In this document: positions 9,884 to 18,651 of the stretch, one piece after another
Position numbering within the stretch: position 1 is the first letter of the stretch
How the letters are laid out: every line of letters starts with the position of its first letter
Source: Aeriscardovia sp.
GTDB lineage: Bacteria > Actinomycetota > Actinomycetes > Actinomycetales > Bifidobacteriaceae
Reading direction: 5' to 3'
Assembly: GCA_017413255.1 (NCBI GenBank)
Contig: JAFPUC010000008.1
Coordinates: forward strand, 100,001-164,000
DNA: 64,000 nucleotides
Notes under the pieces: generated by a model
Seen by the model: the letters and a program-made list of their open reading frames with translations, nothing else
What the model was told of the DNA's origin: nothing
The model's database searches: none
Position numbers and translations under genes: made by a program

Positions 9884-10816
9884 ATGTGTACATCGGTGAC
9901 ATGGGAAAGCGAAGGTTTTCACTTTGTAGGAAGGAACCTGGACTTTGAAATCTCTTATGGGCAAAAACCTGTAGTTACGCCCCGCCACTACGTCTTCAAC
10001 TTTAAAAATGGCTTATCTTTGGAAAGCCATATGTCCATAATAGGCATGGCGGCCGTAGCGGACGACTACCCACTCTATTTCGATGCTACCAATGAAAAGG
10101 GCCTTTCCGCCGAGGGGCTCATGTTCAAAACTGCAAAGTACTCTTCTCAAAGGGGGGAAAACTGCTTTGCTTCCTTTGAACTAATACCTTATCTTTTGGG
10201 AACGTGCGAAAACGTAAAGGAGGCAAGAGAAGCTCTAAAAGTCATTAAAGTGACAGACGAGGCCTTTTCTCCCTCTTTCCCTCCTTCGCCTCTCCATTGG
10301 ATGATTTGTGACCAAGAAGAGTGCATAACCCTGGAAGTAGAGGAAGGGAAAGTTAAGGTGTATGACAATCCCGTAGGGGTTTTGACCAACTGCCCGGACT
10401 TTGGAAAGCAGCTTTTTAATCTAAACAACTTTCCTTCCCTCTCCCCTTCTGACCCGAAGGACTGCTTTGCTCCTTCCCTCCACCTTTCCTCTTACAGCAG
10501 GGCTATGGGCACAAAGACTCTTCCGGGAGGATTGGATTCGCAATCCAGATTTGTAAGGGCTGCCTTTTGCGCTCTCAACGCCTGCAAAGAAAAGGATGAG
10601 AAAAAGGCCGTCTCCCAGTTCTTCCATATCCTCCGTTCGGTTTTTCAAATAAAGGGCTTAGACAAAGTAGAAGACGGATTTGAGTACACCATCTATACTT
10701 CGTGTGTAGACATGGATAGAGGGATATACAGGTTCATGGGCTATGACGACTTTGAAGTCAAGGAGGCTCGCCTTTCTTCCTGCGACTTAAGCGCAGAAAG
10801 CCTCATAAAGTTTTAA
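9884..10816 (+). CDS. bsh: Bile salt hydrolase / choloylglycine hydrolase family
   Basis: This 310-residue N-terminal nucleophile hydrolase deconjugates glycine- or taurine-linked bile acids. After removal of Met1, Cys2 is the nucleophile. Arg17, Asp20 (GRNLD), Asn70 (TNEKGLSAEG), Asn169 (NPVGVLTNCPDF) and an Arg in SRFVRAAF (222-226) match the known catalytic set. Asn70 at the position that separates bile salt hydrolases from penicillin V acylases favours the former. No signal peptide is present, so it is cytoplasmic. It lies 3 nt after the ROK kinase and is ended by a strong bidirectional terminator. It points to a bile-exposed gut habitat. Confidence 0.88.
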   Translation: MCTSVTWESEGFHFVGRNLDFEISYGQKPVVTPRHYVFNFKNGLSLESHMSIIGMAAVADDYPLYFDATNEKGLSAEGLMFKTAKYSSQRGENCFASFELIPYLLGTCENVKEAREALKVIKVTDEAFSPSFPPSPLHWMICDQEECITLEVEEGKVKVYDNPVGVLTNCPDFGKQLFNLNNFPSLSPSDPKDCFAPSLHLSSYSRAMGTKTLPGGLDSQSRFVRAAFCALNACKEKDEKKAVSQFFHILRSVFQIKGLDKVEDGFEYTIYTSCVDMDRGIYRFMGYDDFEVKEARLSSCDLSAESLIKF

Positions 10817-10820
10817 AAGA

Positions 10821-10855
10821 TAAAAAAAAGGGGGAAGTTCTCCCCCTCTTTTTTT
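10821..10855. terminator. Bidirectional intrinsic terminator between bsh and the MFS gene
   Basis: A GGGGGA / TCCCCC stem with a 5-nt loop (10830-10846) is flanked by eight A residues on one side and a T-rich run on the other. It can end both the rightward bsh transcript and the leftward MFS transcript. Confidence 0.85.
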
Positions 10856-10861
10856 GCTTGT

Positions 10862-12310
10862 TTAGGCTTCAGCAGGAGAGTTGAGCGCAGCCGCCGCGGC
10901 AGCCTCCTCTTGGCGAAGCTCTTCAGCTTCCCTCTGGCGCTCCTGGGCCTCAAGCTTTTTCATAGGCCTGTTTGCAAAGACTATGCATGCTGTAATGGCC
11001 GCAAGGCCAAAGCAGCAAATTACTATTATCAAAACCGGTTTGTACGTCTTTCCCAAGGTGTCGTAAAGCCAGCCGTAGAATTCTGTGCAGAGCGCTACAA
11101 CTCCATATCCGGCAATGCTGATTCTGGAGTATATCACGCTGTATTCCTTGCCTCCAAAGGCCTGGCGGGTGACCCATGGAACTATGATTCCCAGGGTTCC
11201 GGTGCCCGATCCTGCAAAGAAGGCGCTGGCAACGGCCACGGGGTAGTAATGGGTGCAAAACAGTCCAATCCAGCCCAAAATTCCGGGCACAGCCAGAATG
11301 GCTACTGCAAGGTTGGTATTGAGCTTGTCTAGAAGGTAGCCGCCATAAGTCTTTCCCACGAGAGATCCGATCTCTGCAAAAGAGCAGATGGAAGCGGCAG
11401 TCAGGGCCGAAAGCCCGGCCGTCCTCTGGTAAGGCTGCATGTAGGAGTCAAATCCTCTCACGCCTTCAAAGAAGATAACCATGAGAAGGACCAGTATGAA
11501 GATGCCGCTTGTAAAGGCTTGCCTTGTAGAAAGTCCGATATTGGGGTTAAGGGCATTTTTGCCCGACTTTACCTTCTTTGCAGAAGGCTTTTCGCCGGCC
11601 AGAAGCTTTTCTTCCCCCCACGCGTACTCTCCCTTGGAGCGATCGGGCTTGAGCTTTAGAACAAAAAGGGTGAAGGGTAAAAGGCAAATGGCGAAAGCCA
11701 GGCCGATTCCCACATATGCCCCTCTCCATCCGAAGTGGTGTATGACTACTACGGCCAGAGGCTGGAAGATGGTTCCAGCCAAAGCCGTAAAGGCGAACAT
11801 AAGGCTCAAGACCGTTCCGAATTTCTCTGCAAACCAGTTGGAAAGCAAGATAGTGGGAGCGAGGATGAGGGGGGTAGTGTAGAGAAGGCCGTTGATTATG
11901 AAGATCAGGTACATCTGCCAAAGGGATGTTGCAAAGTAGCAGCATATGTAGCAGATTGCGCTTCCGGCTATGCAAACGCTCAAAAGCAGCCTGGTATTAA
12001 TCTTTTCCAAAAGGTTTCCGGCCACTATGAGTATTATTACCGTTCCTATGAGCTGGAAGGTAACTATCAGCGAAACCTGATCCTGCTTTGCGTGGAAGGC
12101 AGCGCGAAGCGAGTGATAGAACTGCCCTCGGGTATTTCCCTCCAGACCGTCTCCTATAAATTCCAATAGGCAGCATCCTACCCAAATCAGCCATGGCTTG
12201 TATTTATGGGTATTGGGGGGAAGGGATTGTTTTTGAACTGTAGAACTGTTAGAATTAAAGCTTCCATTGGAATCGGCCTTTGGAACTCCGATTTCTGTGG
12301 TAGTTTCCAT
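10862..12310 (-). CDS. MFS carrier of the oxalate/formate antiporter (OFA) type
   Basis: A 482-residue, 12-helix MFS protein with cytoplasmic, Ala/Glu-rich C-terminal tail. The pattern of the N-terminal half, including the LLEKINTRLLL loop and the ILLSNWFAEKFGTVLSLMFAFTALAG segment, matches the OFA family, whose members exchange small carboxylates. The substrate here is not known. The ATG has AAGGAG about 13 nt upstream, a long spacing. The roughly 130-nt leader contains three stem-loops, described separately. It is convergent with bsh. Confidence 0.8.
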   Translation of the reverse strand: METTTEIGVPKADSNGSFNSNSSTVQKQSLPPNTHKYKPWLIWVGCCLLEFIGDGLEGNTRGQFYHSLRAAFHAKQDQVSLIVTFQLIGTVIILIVAGNLLEKINTRLLLSVCIAGSAICYICCYFATSLWQMYLIFIINGLLYTTPLILAPTILLSNWFAEKFGTVLSLMFAFTALAGTIFQPLAVVVIHHFGWRGAYVGIGLAFAICLLPFTLFVLKLKPDRSKGEYAWGEEKLLAGEKPSAKKVKSGKNALNPNIGLSTRQAFTSGIFILVLLMVIFFEGVRGFDSYMQPYQRTAGLSALTAASICSFAEIGSLVGKTYGGYLLDKLNTNLAVAILAVPGILGWIGLFCTHYYPVAVASAFFAGSGTGTLGIIVPWVTRQAFGGKEYSVIYSRISIAGYGVVALCTEFYGWLYDTLGKTYKPVLIIVICCFGLAAITACIVFANRPMKKLEAQERQREAEELRQEEAAAAAALNSPAEA

Positions 12311-12341
12311 TTTTTCTTAGTTACTCCTTGTAGTAGGGGCT

Positions 12342-12423
12342 GAAAGACAGTTCGCACCTGTCTTTCATGAGGCGAAGTGAGCCTCGTATCAACAGGGTAC
12401 TATGTGCCCTGTACATTTTTTTT
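12342..12423 (+). ncRNA. Candidate structured RNA: three stem-loops ending in a T tract
   Basis: Three stems occur in a row in the divergent gap: GAAAGACAG/CTGTCTTTC (9 bp, 12342-12366), GAGGC/GCCTC (12369-12385), and ACAGGGTAC/GTGCCCTGT (9 bp with one G-U, 12392-12412), then ACA and eight T residues. Read rightward this looks like a small RNA or plsC leader attenuator with an intrinsic terminator. Read leftward it would be the 5' leader of the OFA-type MFS gene. No known riboswitch or sRNA family was recognised and no promoter is clear, so the strand is uncertain. Confidence 0.45.
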
Positions 12424-12441
12424 GCACTCTAAATTCGCTCA

Positions 12442-13275
12442 ATGGTACCCAAAAATAAATTTTCCGCCCTCTTTTCTGTATACTTTCTAATTAAGAAACC
12501 GGTTTTGAATTGGAGCATTTTGGGTGAAGACAAAGTAGAAAAAAGCCAGATGTGGCTGTACCACCTGAGCATGAAAGTAGTGGGAGGGGTAGCTCAGAAG
12601 TGGTTCACCCCCTGCATAAGAGGGGAAGAAAACATACCGGAAACCGGAAGCGCAATTTTAGCTTCAAACCATTTGGCCGTCATAGATGACGCCGTAATTC
12701 CAATTACGGTTAAGCACAGAGATGTGCACTTTATGGGGAAGATGGAATACTTTGTGGGCAAGGGCGTAAAAGGGAAGCTAACCCGCTTCTTTTTTACCAA
12801 TGTTGGAGTTTTTCCTGTAGACAGATCCGGTGGGAAAGGCGCGGAAAGCGGGCTTGTGACGGCAAAAGAGGTGCTTGAAAAAGGGGAAATATTTGGAATA
12901 CACCCCGAAGGAACCCGAAGCCCCGACGGAAAGTTATACAAGGGCCATACGGGGGTGGCGAAGCTAGCTTTTGAAACCGGATCTCCTGTAGTTCCGGTAG
13001 CCCTGTGGGGAACCAACATCAGCCAACCTATAGGCGTGGTCTTCCCCCACCGCTTTCCTGTAGCCGTTTCCTATGGGCGCCCTATAGAAGTGCCTAAATT
13101 AAGGCCTGAAGAAATTACTTACGAAAAGCTGCGCGACCTGACCGATGAAATAATGAGAAAGATTATGATCCTGAGCGGCCAGGAGTATGTGGATATGTAT
13201 GCCCAGGAGAGAAAAAGGCAGCTTCAAGAAGAAAAGCTCATCGAGGAAGAAAAGCTGCGCGACCTTCCCGAGTAG
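12442..13275 (+). CDS. plsC: 1-acyl-sn-glycerol-3-phosphate acyltransferase family (PlsC)
   Basis: A 277-residue acyltransferase of the PlsC family, which makes phosphatidic acid. Motif I is NHLAVIDD (the HX4D catalytic pair, about residue 78), motif II FPVDRSGG, motif III GIHPEGTRSPDG, and motif IV PVVPVALWG. A charged C-terminal tail follows. The first 35 residues are not conserved in the family, so a later start is possible; the ATG at 12442 has TAAATT 6 nt upstream and no Shine-Dalgarno, which may mean a leaderless message. Its last 38 nt overlap the convergent polyprenyl synthase gene. Confidence 0.88.
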   Translation: MVPKNKFSALFSVYFLIKKPVLNWSILGEDKVEKSQMWLYHLSMKVVGGVAQKWFTPCIRGEENIPETGSAILASNHLAVIDDAVIPITVKHRDVHFMGKMEYFVGKGVKGKLTRFFFTNVGVFPVDRSGGKGAESGLVTAKEVLEKGEIFGIHPEGTRSPDGKLYKGHTGVAKLAFETGSPVVPVALWGTNISQPIGVVFPHRFPVAVSYGRPIEVPKLRPEEITYEKLRDLTDEIMRKIMILSGQEYVDMYAQERKRQLQEEKLIEEEKLRDLPE

Positions 13276-14368
13276 GAAGGTCTTCTTTTGGAATAAACAG
13301 GCTCAAGGCATTTTTCAAAAACTCTTCCCCCCCTCTTGCGAGGTTTAAATCCGTGCAGCATTCGTCGAGTGCCAAAAAAGCCTTTGAACACAGTTTTTTT
13401 ATCCTTTCGTGGCTCTTTTTTACAGCTCCGCAACTTTCAAACATGCTTATCACTTCATCCTCTTTTCCCTTCAGATCTTCATTTTTGTAGAGAAAAATCA
13501 AATCATTTCTGTCTTTAAGGGAAAGAAGCGAAAGGGCATCTGCCAAAAGGAATGTCCTTTTCTTTTCCCTTATGTCTCCCCCCCTGGGTTTAGATCCTCC
13601 TTTTAAATCAAGAAGGTCGTCGGAAATTTGAAATGCCACCCCCAGGGGGCTGCCTATTTTTTCCCCCCACTTTTCCGCTTTTTTTTCTTCCCTTCCCGCT
13701 TCCAGGAAGCCAAGGCAGATAGGGGCTATGGCTGTGTAACTTGCGGTTTTGTAAAGATAAATGCTTTCTATCGCCCGCTCCAGGTTTTTGGGGTCTTCAA
13801 GGCGCACGGAGGGAGAGTTAATGTCTAAAATTTGCCCCTTTTCCACCTGCATCTGCATTCTGCAAAAAGCCCTTATTGACGCCGGGCCGTTGGATCCCAT
13901 TTCCGATTGGAGCAGGGCTTCTACGCTTGCCGAGGCCAAAAAATCCCCGAGCATAATAGCCATGGCGTCTGCCGATTCAAAATTGAAAGTGGAAGAAGAA
14001 AGGGAGGAGAAGAAGGCCTTGCGGCTTGAAGGGCGGCCCCTTCTGACTTCTGATTTATCTACAATATCGTCATGCACCAGGGCCGCAGCCTGGAAAATCT
14101 CTATGGCGCAGGCCGCTTCCACCCCACCCTCTTTTCCCGCGCAAAGGCAGGAAGCCATTTCCAAAATTGCCCTTAGCCTTTTCCCTCCCATGAGAGCTTC
14201 AAACGCCTGGATGTCAAAAAGGGATGCCGCCTCTTTTAAAGGGCCGTCTAAAGAGGGAAAGCGGGGAATGGAAAATAATTTTTTCATTCTGCCTTCCACG
14301 TTGTATTTGGAGATTTCAAGCCAGGAGGCAAAATCCTGAGATGTAGGAAGAGGGAAAGTGGAATCCAT
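13238..14368 (-). CDS. Polyprenyl diphosphate synthase (geranylgeranyl/heptaprenyl type)
   Basis: A 376-residue trans-prenyl diphosphate synthase that condenses isopentenyl diphosphate onto an allylic primer. The first aspartate-rich motif is LVHDDIVDKSEVRRG and the second is QISDDLLDLKGG; the MGGKRLRA segment that binds substrate is also present. Product chain length cannot be read safely; the product could feed the menaquinone side chain through MenA. The ATG at 14368 has TAACAT exactly 7 nt upstream, consistent with leaderless transcription. The 3' end overlaps plsC, and the sigma factor gene diverges from its 5' end. Confidence 0.9.
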   Translation of the reverse strand: MDSTFPLPTSQDFASWLEISKYNVEGRMKKLFSIPRFPSLDGPLKEAASLFDIQAFEALMGGKRLRAILEMASCLCAGKEGGVEAACAIEIFQAAALVHDDIVDKSEVRRGRPSSRKAFFSSLSSSTFNFESADAMAIMLGDFLASASVEALLQSEMGSNGPASIRAFCRMQMQVEKGQILDINSPSVRLEDPKNLERAIESIYLYKTASYTAIAPICLGFLEAGREEKKAEKWGEKIGSPLGVAFQISDDLLDLKGGSKPRGGDIREKKRTFLLADALSLLSLKDRNDLIFLYKNEDLKGKEDEVISMFESCGAVKKSHERIKKLCSKAFLALDECCTDLNLARGGEEFLKNALSLFIPKEDLPTREGRAAFLPR

Positions 14369-14375
14369 ATTTTAA

Positions 14376-14381
14376 ATGTTA
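14376..14381 (-). promoter_or_regulatory. Predicted -10 element of the polyprenyl synthase gene
   Basis: TAACAT on the minus strand lies exactly 7 nt before the ATG at 14368, with no Shine-Dalgarno sequence between. This predicts a leaderless transcript. Confidence 0.4.
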
Positions 14382-14484
14382 CAGTCAGGGCGTGGCAAAG
14401 AATTGCCAGAAAAGTGGAATAAAAATAAAACCAATTTTGTTTTACACTCGGCTAAGGCTTTTTACAGGAAGGTAGGTGCTCTAG

Positions 14485-15531
14485 ATGCCCCTGATGCCGC
14501 AATCAGATGAATTTGAAGAAAAATATGACGAGTCTGATGAGGATGACGGCGAGATCGAGATAGGAAAGGGAAGAGACCTCCCGTCTCACGAACATTTAGA
14601 CAAAGTAGCCGGGGCCAGCGCCGACCCCGTCAAGGACTACTTGAAGCAAATAGGAAGGGTTTCGCTTCTCACGGCAGATGAAGAAAAGGATCTGTCCGAA
14701 AGGATAGAAGCCGGACTTTATGCCCAGCATATTTTGGACACTGCCAAAGAAGGGGAACTGTCATTTGAATACAGAAGAGAGCTTCAGAGGGCTGCAAATG
14801 ATGGAAGAAAGGCCAAAGATCACCTTCTGGAGGCAAATCTGAGGCTCGTAGTTTCTCTCGCCAAGCGTTACATAGGCAGGGGCATGCACTTCCTGGATCT
14901 CATCCAGGAAGGAAATCTGGGCCTCATAAGGGCCGTTGAAAAGTTTGACTATACAAAGGGCTTCAAGTTCTCCACCTACGCCACCTGGTGGATAAGGCAG
15001 GCGATTACCAGGGCCATGGCTGACCAGGCCAGGACCATAAGGGTGCCTGTACACATGGTAGAGGTCATAAACAAGCTCTCCAGAATCCAAAGAAGAATGC
15101 TCCAGGATTTGGGAAGGGAGCCTACCACAGAAGAGCTGGCAAACGAGCTCAATATGCCTATCGAAAAAGTGGAAGAAGTGCAAAAGTACGGAAGAGAGCC
15201 CATTTCCCTCCACACTCCTTTGGGAGAGGAAGGGGATTCTGAATTCGGAGACCTCATAGAAGACACAGACGCCATAAGCCCCCAAGACGCCGTTGCCTTC
15301 TCCATCCTTCAAGAAGAGTTCAGGCAGGTGCTCGACACCTTAAGCCCGCGGGAAGCCGGGGTTATAAAAATGCGTTACGGCCTGGAAGACGGCCAGCCCA
15401 AAACTTTAGACGATATAGGCAGGATTTACGGCGTTACCCGCGAGCGCATAAGGCAGATAGAGTCGAAGACCATGAGTAAGCTCCGTCATCCTTCGCGTTC
15501 CAAGGCACTCATGGACTTTTTGGATAACTGA
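14485..15531 (+). CDS. sigA: RNA polymerase primary sigma factor (SigA/HrdB group)
   Basis: A 348-residue group 1 sigma-70 factor. Region 1.2 ([17 protein letters not shown]) begins about residue 50; region 2 includes [19 protein letters not shown] and [12 protein letters not shown] for -10 recognition and melting; region 3 includes RVPVHMVE; region 4.2 has the helix-turn-helix with [14 protein letters not shown]. Conservation is that of a housekeeping factor. The N terminus is only about 45 acidic residues; the long Lys/Ala-rich extension of most actinobacterial primary sigma factors is missing. The leader has AGGAAGGTAGG before the ATG. A strong terminator follows. Confidence 0.93.
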   Translation: MPLMPQSDEFEEKYDESDEDDGEIEIGKGRDLPSHEHLDKVAGASADPVKDYLKQIGRVSLLTADEEKDLSERIEAGLYAQHILDTAKEGELSFEYRRELQRAANDGRKAKDHLLEANLRLVVSLAKRYIGRGMHFLDLIQEGNLGLIRAVEKFDYTKGFKFSTYATWWIRQAITRAMADQARTIRVPVHMVEVINKLSRIQRRMLQDLGREPTTEELANELNMPIEKVEEVQKYGREPISLHTPLGEEGDSEFGDLIEDTDAISPQDAVAFSILQEEFRQVLDTLSPREAGVIKMRYGLEDGQPKTLDDIGRIYGVTRERIRQIESKTMSKLRHPSRSKALMDFLDN

Positions 15532-15545
15532 TATTTCTCCGTTTG

Positions 15546-15574
15546 GAGGGAGGCGCGCCTCCCTCTTTTTTTTT
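15546..15574 (+). terminator. Intrinsic terminator of sigA
   Basis: The 20-nt perfect palindrome centred on GGCGCGCC (15546-15565) forms an 8-9 bp GC-rich stem and is followed by nine T residues, broken by nothing. It ends the sigA transcript. Confidence 0.9.
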
Positions 15575-15646
15575 GCCTTCTTTAACCTAAAAGCCCGGAA
15601 AAAAGAACAAAAACTTTCAAATCTCCCTCAGTTTTTGGAAAAGAGC

Positions 15647-17686
15647 CTAATTGGACTTGGAAGAGGAACCGGACTCGCTGGAAGAGGAAGAAGAAGAGGA
15701 CTTATTTTGCGAAGAAGACTGGGTGGAAGAGGAAGAAGAAGAGGGGCTCTGGCAGTAAACAGTGATGGTAGATCCCGAATCCACGCTCCCTCCCGATGTC
15801 GACAAACTCTCTCCGCTTGGAGCCTGAAGGTTTTCAACCGTCCAGCTCTCCTGTGCATTTTGCGGAACCAATTTCACCTTGAGGCCCAGCGCCTGCAGAG
15901 CATTTTTCACAACCGAAAGGGCTTCTCCCCTCAGCTGGGAAGGGATGGTCACTTTCTGGGGCCCTTCTGAAATATTTAGGGTAATGGTGGCGCCCTGGGA
16001 AACTACGCTTCCCGCCGCGGGCGAAGTGCTGACCACCTTCCCCTTGGCAACTGAAGCGCTGCTTACCTGTTTTATGGAGATATTAAACCCGTCCTGAGAA
16101 AGCGTAGTCTGGGCATCTCCCTCGCTCTTTCCGACAAGGTTTGGCACCGTAGTCTGCCCGCTGGAAATGTAAAGGGTGACCTTCGTCCCTTCAGATTGGC
16201 TGCTTCCCGCCGCGGGCGAAGTTCCTGTCACGTGGTCTTTTGGAATGGTGGGTGAATTTTGCACTTCCACCGACCCCACCGAGAAGCCTGACACGCTCAG
16301 GCTTTGCTCGGCTTGCTGCTCTGTCATGCCCACAACGTTGGGGATTTGGGCAGTCGCCGGGCCTGCAGAGAACCATACAGTTACCGTGCTTCCCTTTATC
16401 ACGCTCTGCCCGGAGGCAGGATCTTGCTTTATTACGTTCCCCTTAGGCTGATCGGTGGCGGTGTCCAACTCGGCCTGAAACTTTAAGCCCACGCTGCTCA
16501 GGCTTTGCTCGGCTTGCTGCTCTGTCATGCCGTTTTGAATGGAAGGGACGGTGACGTACTGGGGGCGGGTGGAAAAGTATATCCACGCCCCCACCCCGCA
16601 ACAGGCGGCCAGTATACACAAAATCAGCCACACTTTCCACGCCTTATGCTTCTTTTTGACAACCGCCCTTCCGGATCCAAAGTCTCCCTCATAAGCGGAT
16701 GCGGGTGAAGAATAGCCTGAAGGGGGAACCGAGGAGGGAGGCATGGCCACCATGGTCTTTTCGGCATCCGTCGAAGGCTTGTGGAGGTCGGAAAGCGGGT
16801 TGTAGTCTTCCACCGAGGCTTTTTGCCCGCTTAAAATCGCCTGCACGTCCCTCTTAAACTCGGCCGCCGTGCTGTAGCGGTTCTGCCTGTCTTTGGTCAT
16901 GGCCTTGGCCACAACCGAATCCCAAATCTTTGGAAGCCCGGGAATGATGGAGCTGGGGGGGACGGCAACCTGTGAAACGTGCTGGTAGGCTATGGCCACA
17001 GGAGAGTCTCCCGAAAACGGGGGACGCCCCGTCAGCATTTCATAGAGCACGCATCCTGCAGAATAGAGGTCGGAACGCATGTCTATGTTCTCGCCCTTTG
17101 CCTGCTCGGGGGAAAGGTACTGAGCCGTGCCCACCACCCCCTGGGACTGGGTCATGGTGGTAGCCGAATCATCTAGAGCGCGGGCTATGCCAAAGTCCAT
17201 GACCTTTACCACGCCCTGCTCGCTTACCATGACGTTGCTGGGCTTGATGTCTCTGTGGATAATCCCCATTTTGTGGGAGTACTCAAGGGCGTTTAGGATC
17301 CCAATTATGATTTGTCCCGCATCGGTAGGAGAGAGCGCCCCGTTTTCCCTTATTATTTCCCTAAGAGTTTGGCCCTTTACATACTCCATGATGATGTAGG
17401 GGATTTTTTCCTTTTCCCCATCAGGACCTTCTGCTTCTTCTTCTCCCGTATCGTATATGGAAACAATATTGGGATTGTTAAGCTGGGCTACGGATCTGGC
17501 CTCCTTGCGAAATCTTGCCAAAAAAACCTGATCATTGGCAAGGTTGGGACGCAAAATCTTTATGGCCACCTGTCTGCTCAGGCGAGTATCGGTGCCTATA
17601 TGCACCTCGGCCATGCCGCCATGGCCTATTACCGGCCCTACGGTGTAACGGCCCTGAGCCAGGCTCTGGGGAGTGAATTGGCTCAT
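15647..17686 (-). CDS. pknB: PASTA-domain Ser/Thr protein kinase PknB
   Basis: This 679-residue membrane kinase couples the state of the cell wall to growth. The cytoplasmic kinase domain (about 12-275) has GHGGMAEV, the AIK lysine, HRDIKPSNVM, DFGIAR and the GTAQYLSPEQA substrate-recognition loop, so it looks active. A juxtamembrane region leads to one membrane helix (about 350-372) and four extracellular PASTA repeats (about 377-648), which bind muropeptides and lipid II in relatives. Repeats 1 and 2 share near-identical sequence. A Ser-rich tail ends the protein. It overlaps pknA by 4 nt and is last in the fhaA-to-pknB operon. Confidence 0.96.
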   Translation of the reverse strand: MSQFTPQSLAQGRYTVGPVIGHGGMAEVHIGTDTRLSRQVAIKILRPNLANDQVFLARFRKEARSVAQLNNPNIVSIYDTGEEEAEGPDGEKEKIPYIIMEYVKGQTLREIIRENGALSPTDAGQIIIGILNALEYSHKMGIIHRDIKPSNVMVSEQGVVKVMDFGIARALDDSATTMTQSQGVVGTAQYLSPEQAKGENIDMRSDLYSAGCVLYEMLTGRPPFSGDSPVAIAYQHVSQVAVPPSSIIPGLPKIWDSVVAKAMTKDRQNRYSTAAEFKRDVQAILSGQKASVEDYNPLSDLHKPSTDAEKTMVAMPPSSVPPSGYSSPASAYEGDFGSGRAVVKKKHKAWKVWLILCILAACCGVGAWIYFSTRPQYVTVPSIQNGMTEQQAEQSLSSVGLKFQAELDTATDQPKGNVIKQDPASGQSVIKGSTVTVWFSAGPATAQIPNVVGMTEQQAEQSLSVSGFSVGSVEVQNSPTIPKDHVTGTSPAAGSSQSEGTKVTLYISSGQTTVPNLVGKSEGDAQTTLSQDGFNISIKQVSSASVAKGKVVSTSPAAGSVVSQGATITLNISEGPQKVTIPSQLRGEALSVVKNALQALGLKVKLVPQNAQESWTVENLQAPSGESLSTSGGSVDSGSTITVYCQSPSSSSSSTQSSSQNKSSSSSSSSESGSSSKSN
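16295..16531. repeat. 36-bp direct repeat inside pknB PASTA repeats 1 and 2
   Basis: The 36 nt at 16295-16330 recur without change at 16496-16531, 201 nt apart. They encode the helix GMTEQQAEQSLS at the start of the first two PASTA repeats. Silent identity at the DNA level points to recent duplication or gene conversion between repeats and offers a site for repeat gain or loss. Confidence 0.85.
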
Positions 17687-18651
17687 TTGAAACTCTCTTT
17701 CTCAAATCCGGTAAAACCGGTTGAAGGAAGGATGCCCTCCATAAGTCTGTATGCCTTCATGGCATCCGTATGTATGTAGTACTTTACCGGGTGGGGATAG
17801 CTGCAAACTTTCCTTGGTATCACTTTGTTTTTGATATCCTCCAAGATATGGTCTATGTCGTTTGCCACATCCAAAGCGCTCCGGGGCCTGTGGGCAGGGT
17901 TTTTCTCTAACATAACCATAACATAACTAGCCAATTCCTCAGGGATGTCGAAAGGAAGGCTCGGAACGGGATCGTTGACCTGGGCGGCGGCAATATCTAC
18001 AGGGGCCGTCCCGGTAAAGGGCCGGTGGCCGCTAAGGCCTTCATAGAGCACGATTCCCAAGGAATATATATCGCTTTGAGGCAGGGGCTTTAATCCCCTT
18101 GCCTGCTCGGGGGAGATGTACTGGGCCGTTCCCACTACCCTTCCGGCCTGGGTAATCTGGGCCTGATCGGCAGAGTAGCTCACTCCAAAATCGGTTATTT
18201 TTACTTTTCCTTCCGGGCTTACCATGATATTGGCAGGCTTTATGTCGCGGTGGATTACGCCGTTTTTATGCGCCACATATAATCCTTTGGCGACCTGGGA
18301 AATGAGGGGGAGAAGCTTTTTGGGGGGGATTTTTCCCGCCTCCTTATAGATTTGGGCAAGAGAAGGCCATGGAATGTATTCCATTATCAAAAAGCCCATG
18401 CCGTTGTTTTCGTAGTAGTCAAAAAGGGCTGCTATGGCGGGGTGGGCAAGGTAGGCGGAGTTTTTGGCCTCTATCCTCATTCTTTCCAGCCTCGACGAAT
18501 TTTCTTCCAAGTCGCTTCTAAGGGCTTTTACCGCCACTTCCCTTTTTGCCCCAAGATCATACGCCTTCCACACTTCTCCCATGCCGCCCTGCGCCACGCG
18601 CTTTTCAAGCCTGTAGCGGCTATGGATGATTTGCCCCTCAATCAGCTTCAT
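17683..18651 (-). CDS. pknA: Ser/Thr protein kinase PknA-like, apparently without membrane anchor
   Basis: A 322-residue kinase with an intact catalytic domain (about 12-275): AQGGMGEV, the AVKA lysine, HRDIKPANIM, DFGVSY and GTAQYISPEQA. Unlike typical PknA, no membrane-spanning segment follows; the last 50 residues are hydrophilic, so the protein is probably cytosolic or held at the membrane by partners. It overlaps pbpA and pknB by 4 nt each. By analogy it phosphorylates cell-division and wall-synthesis proteins and activates PknB. Confidence 0.92.
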   Translation of the reverse strand: MKLIEGQIIHSRYRLEKRVAQGGMGEVWKAYDLGAKREVAVKALRSDLEENSSRLERMRIEAKNSAYLAHPAIAALFDYYENNGMGFLIMEYIPWPSLAQIYKEAGKIPPKKLLPLISQVAKGLYVAHKNGVIHRDIKPANIMVSPEGKVKITDFGVSYSADQAQITQAGRVVGTAQYISPEQARGLKPLPQSDIYSLGIVLYEGLSGHRPFTGTAPVDIAAAQVNDPVPSLPFDIPEELASYVMVMLEKNPAHRPRSALDVANDIDHILEDIKNKVIPRKVCSYPHPVKYYIHTDAMKAYRLMEGILPSTGFTGFEKESFK

